From Syngnathus acus (lineage: Eukaryota; Chordata; Actinopteri; Syngnathiformes; Syngnathidae), in contig NC_051098.1 in NCBI RefSeq assembly GCF_901709675.1, positions 4,786,000-4,849,999 of the forward strand: DNA of 64,000 nt. Direction: 5' to 3'. Position numbers and translations under genes: made by a program. Below are positions 59,842-64,000 of this stretch, piece by piece. The notes beneath the pieces are model-generated. The model saw only the letters and a program-made list of their open reading frames with translations. It was not told the origin of the DNA and did not search any database. The first letter of the stretch is position 1. Each line of letters opens with the position of its first letter.

Positions 59842-61077
59842 CAGTGATTCCTCACTACTTCGCGGTTCGTTTATTGCGGCTTCACTGCATTGCGGAAGTT
59901 GTTATAAGTTCTAAAAACATATTTGCAGTGTTCTACTTTGTCATAAAAGAAGTTGTTATAATAAAAGACTTCTGAAAACATATTTACAGTATTGTACCTT
60001 GTTATAGAAAGTTGTAATAATGAAAGAGTCCTAAAATCATATTTACAGTATGTATACTTTAGCTACATCGACATATACCGTATTTTCCGGACTATAAGGC
60101 ACACCGGACTATAAGGCGCACCTTCAATAAATGGCCCATTTTAAAACTTTGTCCATATATAAGGCGCACCGGACTATAAGGCGCACCATTAATGCAATCA
60201 CAATATAATAACTTGAAATAGTGAAAACAATATATCAATAATGTTAATATCACACAACACAAAATAAACATGTAAAGCTTACTTTAATAAGTACAAAACA
60301 AAACAGTCAGATAGATCAGTAGACTTTAAAAGTTAAATATTAAAATAATAACAAATTAACAGTTTTTGAAAGTTTAATGAATTTTTTATTAGATGTATTA
60401 AGTTTGTTTTATTGTTGTTATTGTTGTATGAATAAGAAAGGTGATATTGGTGTTTGTGACTGCAGTAAACAGGCCAGGTTGCATCACGTCAGATTTTTAA
60501 TCCAAATCAAATCATTTTTTATTTCAACTTCAGACGCAACTTATAGTCTTCAGCGGGCCACTTATGATTGATTTTATGACGCAATGCTTCGGGACAGTTT
60601 AAATTTAGACCGCAATTTGGTCCATATATAAGGCGCACCTGACTATAAGGCGCACTGTCGGCTTTTAAGAAAATTTGAGGTTTTTAGGTGCGCCTTATAG
60701 TCCGGAAAATACGGTACATCTACAAAATGCGCATAGCACTGCTATGGTAGCATGTGACCACTAGAGGTCCCTGTTTAACTAAGGTTAAGAACAGAACGTT
60801 ACATCGACATATGTTACACACCCACACACATATAAGATTTATATTTTCAATATTTGTGCAATCTTTTCTGTCTGTTATTTATACTATTATTATATTATGT
60901 ACTTGTTTGAAACTATTATTTAATGTTCTAATAATAACATGTGCACTTAAATGGTTTCATATACTACATTTATTGACACAAAAAATGTACAGATGAGAGA
61001 GTGACCCTACTTCGCGGATTTCCCTTATTGCGGGGTGGTTTTGGAACCAATTATCCGTGATAAACGAGGGATTACTG
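59842..61077. mobile_element. Tigger/pogo-like TA element, split by a nested insertion
   Basis: The left end CAGTGATTCCTCACTACTTC and the right end, read inward, CAGTAATCCCTCGTTTATCA are inverted repeats of the CAGT..TCCTCG.TTATCGCGG type typical of Tigger/pogo elements. TA borders both ends, and both sides are (TA)n runs. Another element (60078-60714) sits inside, so the original element was about 0.6 kb and non-coding. Confidence 0.78.
60078..60714. mobile_element. TA-flanked transposon (TCCGGACTATAAGGCGCAC family), nested
   Basis: The left end CCGTATTTTCCGGACTATAA and the right end, read inward, CCGTATTTTCCGGACTATAA are identical over these 20 bases and bordered by TA (60076-60077, 60715-60716). 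At 637 bp it has no transposase frame. It is inserted in the Tigger-like element 59842-61077 and is therefore younger than it. Confidence 0.9.
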
Positions 61078-61135
61078 TATATATATGTACATATATGTAT
61101 TTATGTGTGTACATATATACCCGTATATATATATA

Positions 61136-61827
61136 CCATATAAGACGATCCTGGTTATAAGACGACCCCCTCTTTTTCAAGACTCAAGTTTGAAAAAATA
61201 CTTTTTGAACACCAAATTTAATTTTTATACAGAAAATAATTATAGTACATCTGAAACAAATGATTATAACGATTTATTCGAGAGAAAAAGCATGTTATTT
61301 TGCCTCATTCAAATCATGCAAAAACTGTCTATCACATCTTAATATCTGAACATTTAAATATGTAAACTAAAGTCCAATCACATTTGTAAATGAATGGCTT
61401 CTGGTTTTTGAAATGTAAATAAACCAATCTACTGTGATAAAACAACAAAATTGCAATAACTGCATTAACCATCAAAGTGAAGTCTAACTAACTGTCATCT
61501 TGAAACAAATCTGAATATGGAAAAACATTGCAATAAAATAATGCAAACTGGTTTAATCTTCGACCCACTTTTCTCCAGATTGTCGCTACGTTTCTCTATT
61601 TCCTGTTATCTCTTCTTTTATTTTCTTACTATACTCTTTCCTTTCTTACCACTATTTTTTATTTTTCTTCTTCGTGCTACCGCGAGTTCAGCATTCACTT
61701 TAAAGATATCTGGTGCCATCTAGCGTTGTGAATGGGTATAATGTCTAGACCCGAATGTAAGGCGACTCCCACTTTTTCAGTCCCACTTTTGCATTATTTC
61801 AATGCAAAAAATATTCGGGCCAAAATG

Positions 61828-61828
<1 letters not shown>
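61136..61828. mobile_element. Probable TA-flanked element with GACGACCCC-type end
   Basis: CCATATAAGACGATCCTGG and TTATAAGACGACCCC at the left, and GTAAGGCGACTCCCACTTT with ATTCGGGCCAAAATGG at the right, resemble the two ends of a fish MITE whose ends read TTGGCCCGAATATAAGACGA. The inverted repeats are decayed and the borders approximate. It lies between TA repeats. Confidence 0.45.

Positions 61829-61860
<32 letters not shown>
61829..61860. repeat. (TA)n microsatellite
   Basis: About 15 TA units followed by a short GT run. Confidence 0.9.
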
Positions 61861-61863
<3 letters not shown>

Positions 61864-62506
61864 TGTGTGTGAAATATATATTCTATTTGCAATGTCCATA
61901 ATTCGTAATATTTGTAATTATTTGATGAATGAATACAATATTGACACAAACCCCTATGTACTGTCATACCAACAGATTATAGAACCAAAGATGTGGCCAT
62001 TTCTTCACAAGAATAAACAACTTTCGTATCTGCCTGATTGTCTGTTTATTTTTAATAGATTTTAGTATTCATTTGATCATTATTCAAGCAATTGGACCTA
62101 AAAATAACCATACAAATATTGTTTTGTATGGCTAACGCCATAGCTATAAATTACAAAGCATGGTAAAAATAGGTATGATGACAAGCAATGTGGCAAATGG
62201 TTGGTGGGATTACTACTTACTGTCATTTATGAAAGTTATGTTAGAATATGGTAAGCTTTGAATTTTTAATGCTTTACAGTTCTTCTGCAAAACGTTGGAA
62301 TTATCCCAGCCAACATGTCCAGTTGTGCCTCAAGTGGGGTGAATGTGTGTTTCCTGGGTTCCATGTGCCTTTTTATTTTCCAGTTCAGTTCAGTGATGAC
62401 TCTTGGACATTGCATGTGCTTATGGATTTAGTTTTTTTCTTCTTCCTCTTGCCACTGTAAGTACATATGACTCTTTTACATTGTTTGTTTCGTGGACTCC
62501 TTACGG

Positions 62507-63610
62507 CAGGGGTCCCCAAACTTTTTCCTGTGAGGGCCACATAACCTTTCCCTTCTCTGATGGGGGGCCGGTGTCAGTTTGTAACAGAAAAAGTGTGACG
62601 ATCGTAGGGGAGCTTAAAAAATTTATTGTTTTCCAGAAAGCCACATATAACCAAATAACGGTTATTTAATAACCCTTTCCAGGTTCTTTACAGAAAAAAA
62701 GTCAGGAAACAAATAATAACACTATTAATGAAATAAATAATAACTAAATAACCCTCTCTGAGTTCTTCACAGAAAAAACAGGAAGTAAATAATAACTAAA
62801 TAACTCTCTCTGGGTTCCTCATAGAAAAAAAAAGCCATGGAACATTAACTTTCTGTTGTGCCATGCACAATCTTAACAGATAAAAGTTCAGCTCAGTTGT
62901 CAGAGCAGAATCTCTCTGACACATATGAGCAGTCTCTTAAAGTTCTTGTGTTCCTTCCTTATAATCCTTTTGTAGGTTCCAGTAGGCTTGTAGACACCGC
63001 TGTCTTTTTTGTTAAAGTTTGCTAGTGCGTCATAGTCTGGAGTAAAATTTGTTGTGGCAATTCTTAGGCGAGATCCGAGGTGTTGGTCCGTTTACCTCGA
63101 TCTGTGACGGTTTGATGTTGACGTTCATGTGGCTGAACGTCACGTCGCGTACGTCGAGCCAAATTGGCCACTCTCTTTTAAACGCTCGGCACTGTGTCCA
63201 CCTTGCTTTTCCTTGGGCGACTCATTTTAATGGAAGGATTCCAGGGGAAGGTTTGTGGGTGGCTTTAGCGCAAAACTGCATCTGAAAGCTCAGCGCGCGA
63301 ATTACAAGAATGCTGTCGTCACAACCCACGGTTTAAATTCGGGACTGATACAAATAGAGCGCGAGTGCGCCATGTCCGTACTACTGAGTACGTACACGCA
63401 CTTGTGAGTGTGCACCGAGCTTTCTGACACGGCTTCCGGTAGTAAATGCGCAGGCGAGCGCTTCCCCATCTACTGGGGAAACGCAGTCATTGCGGGCAAA
63501 ATGACCAAAAAAAAAAAGTTTAATAATACAATTTGTTCAGGGTTGGCGGGCCGGATTAAACGGTCCCGTGGGCCGTATCCGGCCCGCGGGCCGTAGTTTG
63601 GTGACCCCTG
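62507..63610. mobile_element. hAT-type non-autonomous transposon with perfect 8-bp target-site duplication
   Basis: The left end CAGGGGTCCCCAAACTTTTT and the right end, read inward, CAGGGGTCACCAAACTACGG are inverted repeats of the Charlie-type hAT pattern. Directly outside both ends is the same 8-mer, CCTTACGG (62499-62506 and 63611-63618). The 1104-bp body includes GGCCGG-rich ends and no transposase frame. Confidence 0.93.
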
Positions 63611-63618
63611 CCTTACGG

Positions 63619-64000
63619 GATCCTTCTGTCGGTCTGTCTAACCTTCTGTACATGCTCGCCTTTTGCGTGCGCCTTTTGTTATTTTTCACATTTTTTTTCA
63701 TGCACCCTTATTTAATTCAAGTATGTTCCAAATTGGATTAGCTTTACAATTATAATGCGTTACACTTGTCTGCTCCAGGATTCTATCAGCTGGCATTGCT
63801 GGTGCCCTAACACGTGACTACACCTAAACCACCAAAACCCTAAATGGGCAAACCCAAACTGGGCTTAGTACATTGGTTGTATACAAAAACCCACACAGGG
63901 ACCATTCAGATTCCCATTTAAAGCCCATATAGGCAAATACACAGGGGGGCATAGGTAGTTCAGACATCAAATTTTGAAAACCACCAAAGACCTAATCAGA
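63619..64000. other. Non-coding right edge
   Basis: No exon, repeat family or structured element is recognised in the last 380 bp. Confidence 0.4.

Overview
The window is a piece of a compact vertebrate genome, almost certainly a ray-finned (teleost) fish. The evidence is a set of intron-split vertebrate genes, many microsatellites, short fish-type SINE fragments and several families of small DNA transposons. I cannot name the species. Five genes can be read exon by exon. In order they are the 3' end of nox4 (+), complete tyr (-), complete grm5 (+), complete ctsc (+) and complete rab38 (+). From memory, this order and these relative orientations match the NOX4-TYR-GRM5-CTSC-RAB38 block of tetrapods, so this is an ancestral synteny block compressed into 58 kb.

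Layout. 1-0.7 kb: the last three nox4 exons, convergent with tyr. 3.0-6.4 kb: tyrosinase in five exons, on the minus strand. 6.4-16 kb: the intergenic region between divergent tyr and grm5, with microsatellites, a possible MITF-type E-box and possible non-coding grm5 leader exons. 16.2-38.8 kb: metabotropic glutamate receptor 5, 17 coding exons, 1253 codons before the stop. One 9.3-kb intron carries a pogo/Tigger-like element that encodes only a DNA-binding domain. 38.8-47.7 kb: the probable long grm5 3' UTR and a repeat-rich spacer with a TA-flanked element, a possible LTR fragment, a tandem duplication and a hAT element with a BED-finger remnant. 47.7-51.9 kb: cathepsin C in eight exons. 52.5-53.4 kb: a transposon just downstream of ctsc. 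54.1-58.3 kb: rab38 in three exons, with a transposon in intron 2. 58.3-64 kb: non-genic and transposon-rich, including a nested insertion and a hAT-type element with a perfect 8-bp target-site duplication.

Function. tyr and rab38 belong to the same pathway: tyrosinase makes melanin, and Rab38 helps deliver melanogenic cargo to melanosomes. grm5 is a Gq-coupled neuronal receptor, ctsc a lysosomal dipeptidyl peptidase and nox4 a hydrogen-peroxide-producing NADPH oxidase. Their linkage reflects ancestry rather than an operon.

Most interesting points. (1) The 7TM region of grm5, which I remember as one large exon in mammals, is cut here by five introns. (2) One of those exons has an in-frame 29-codon extension ending in a better splice donor, which would lengthen intracellular loop 2. 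(3) tyr intron 1 begins with GC rather than GT. (4) One transposon keeps only a helix-turn-helix reading frame and carries a duplicated upstream block. No prokaryote-type system, CRISPR array or tRNA gene was seen.
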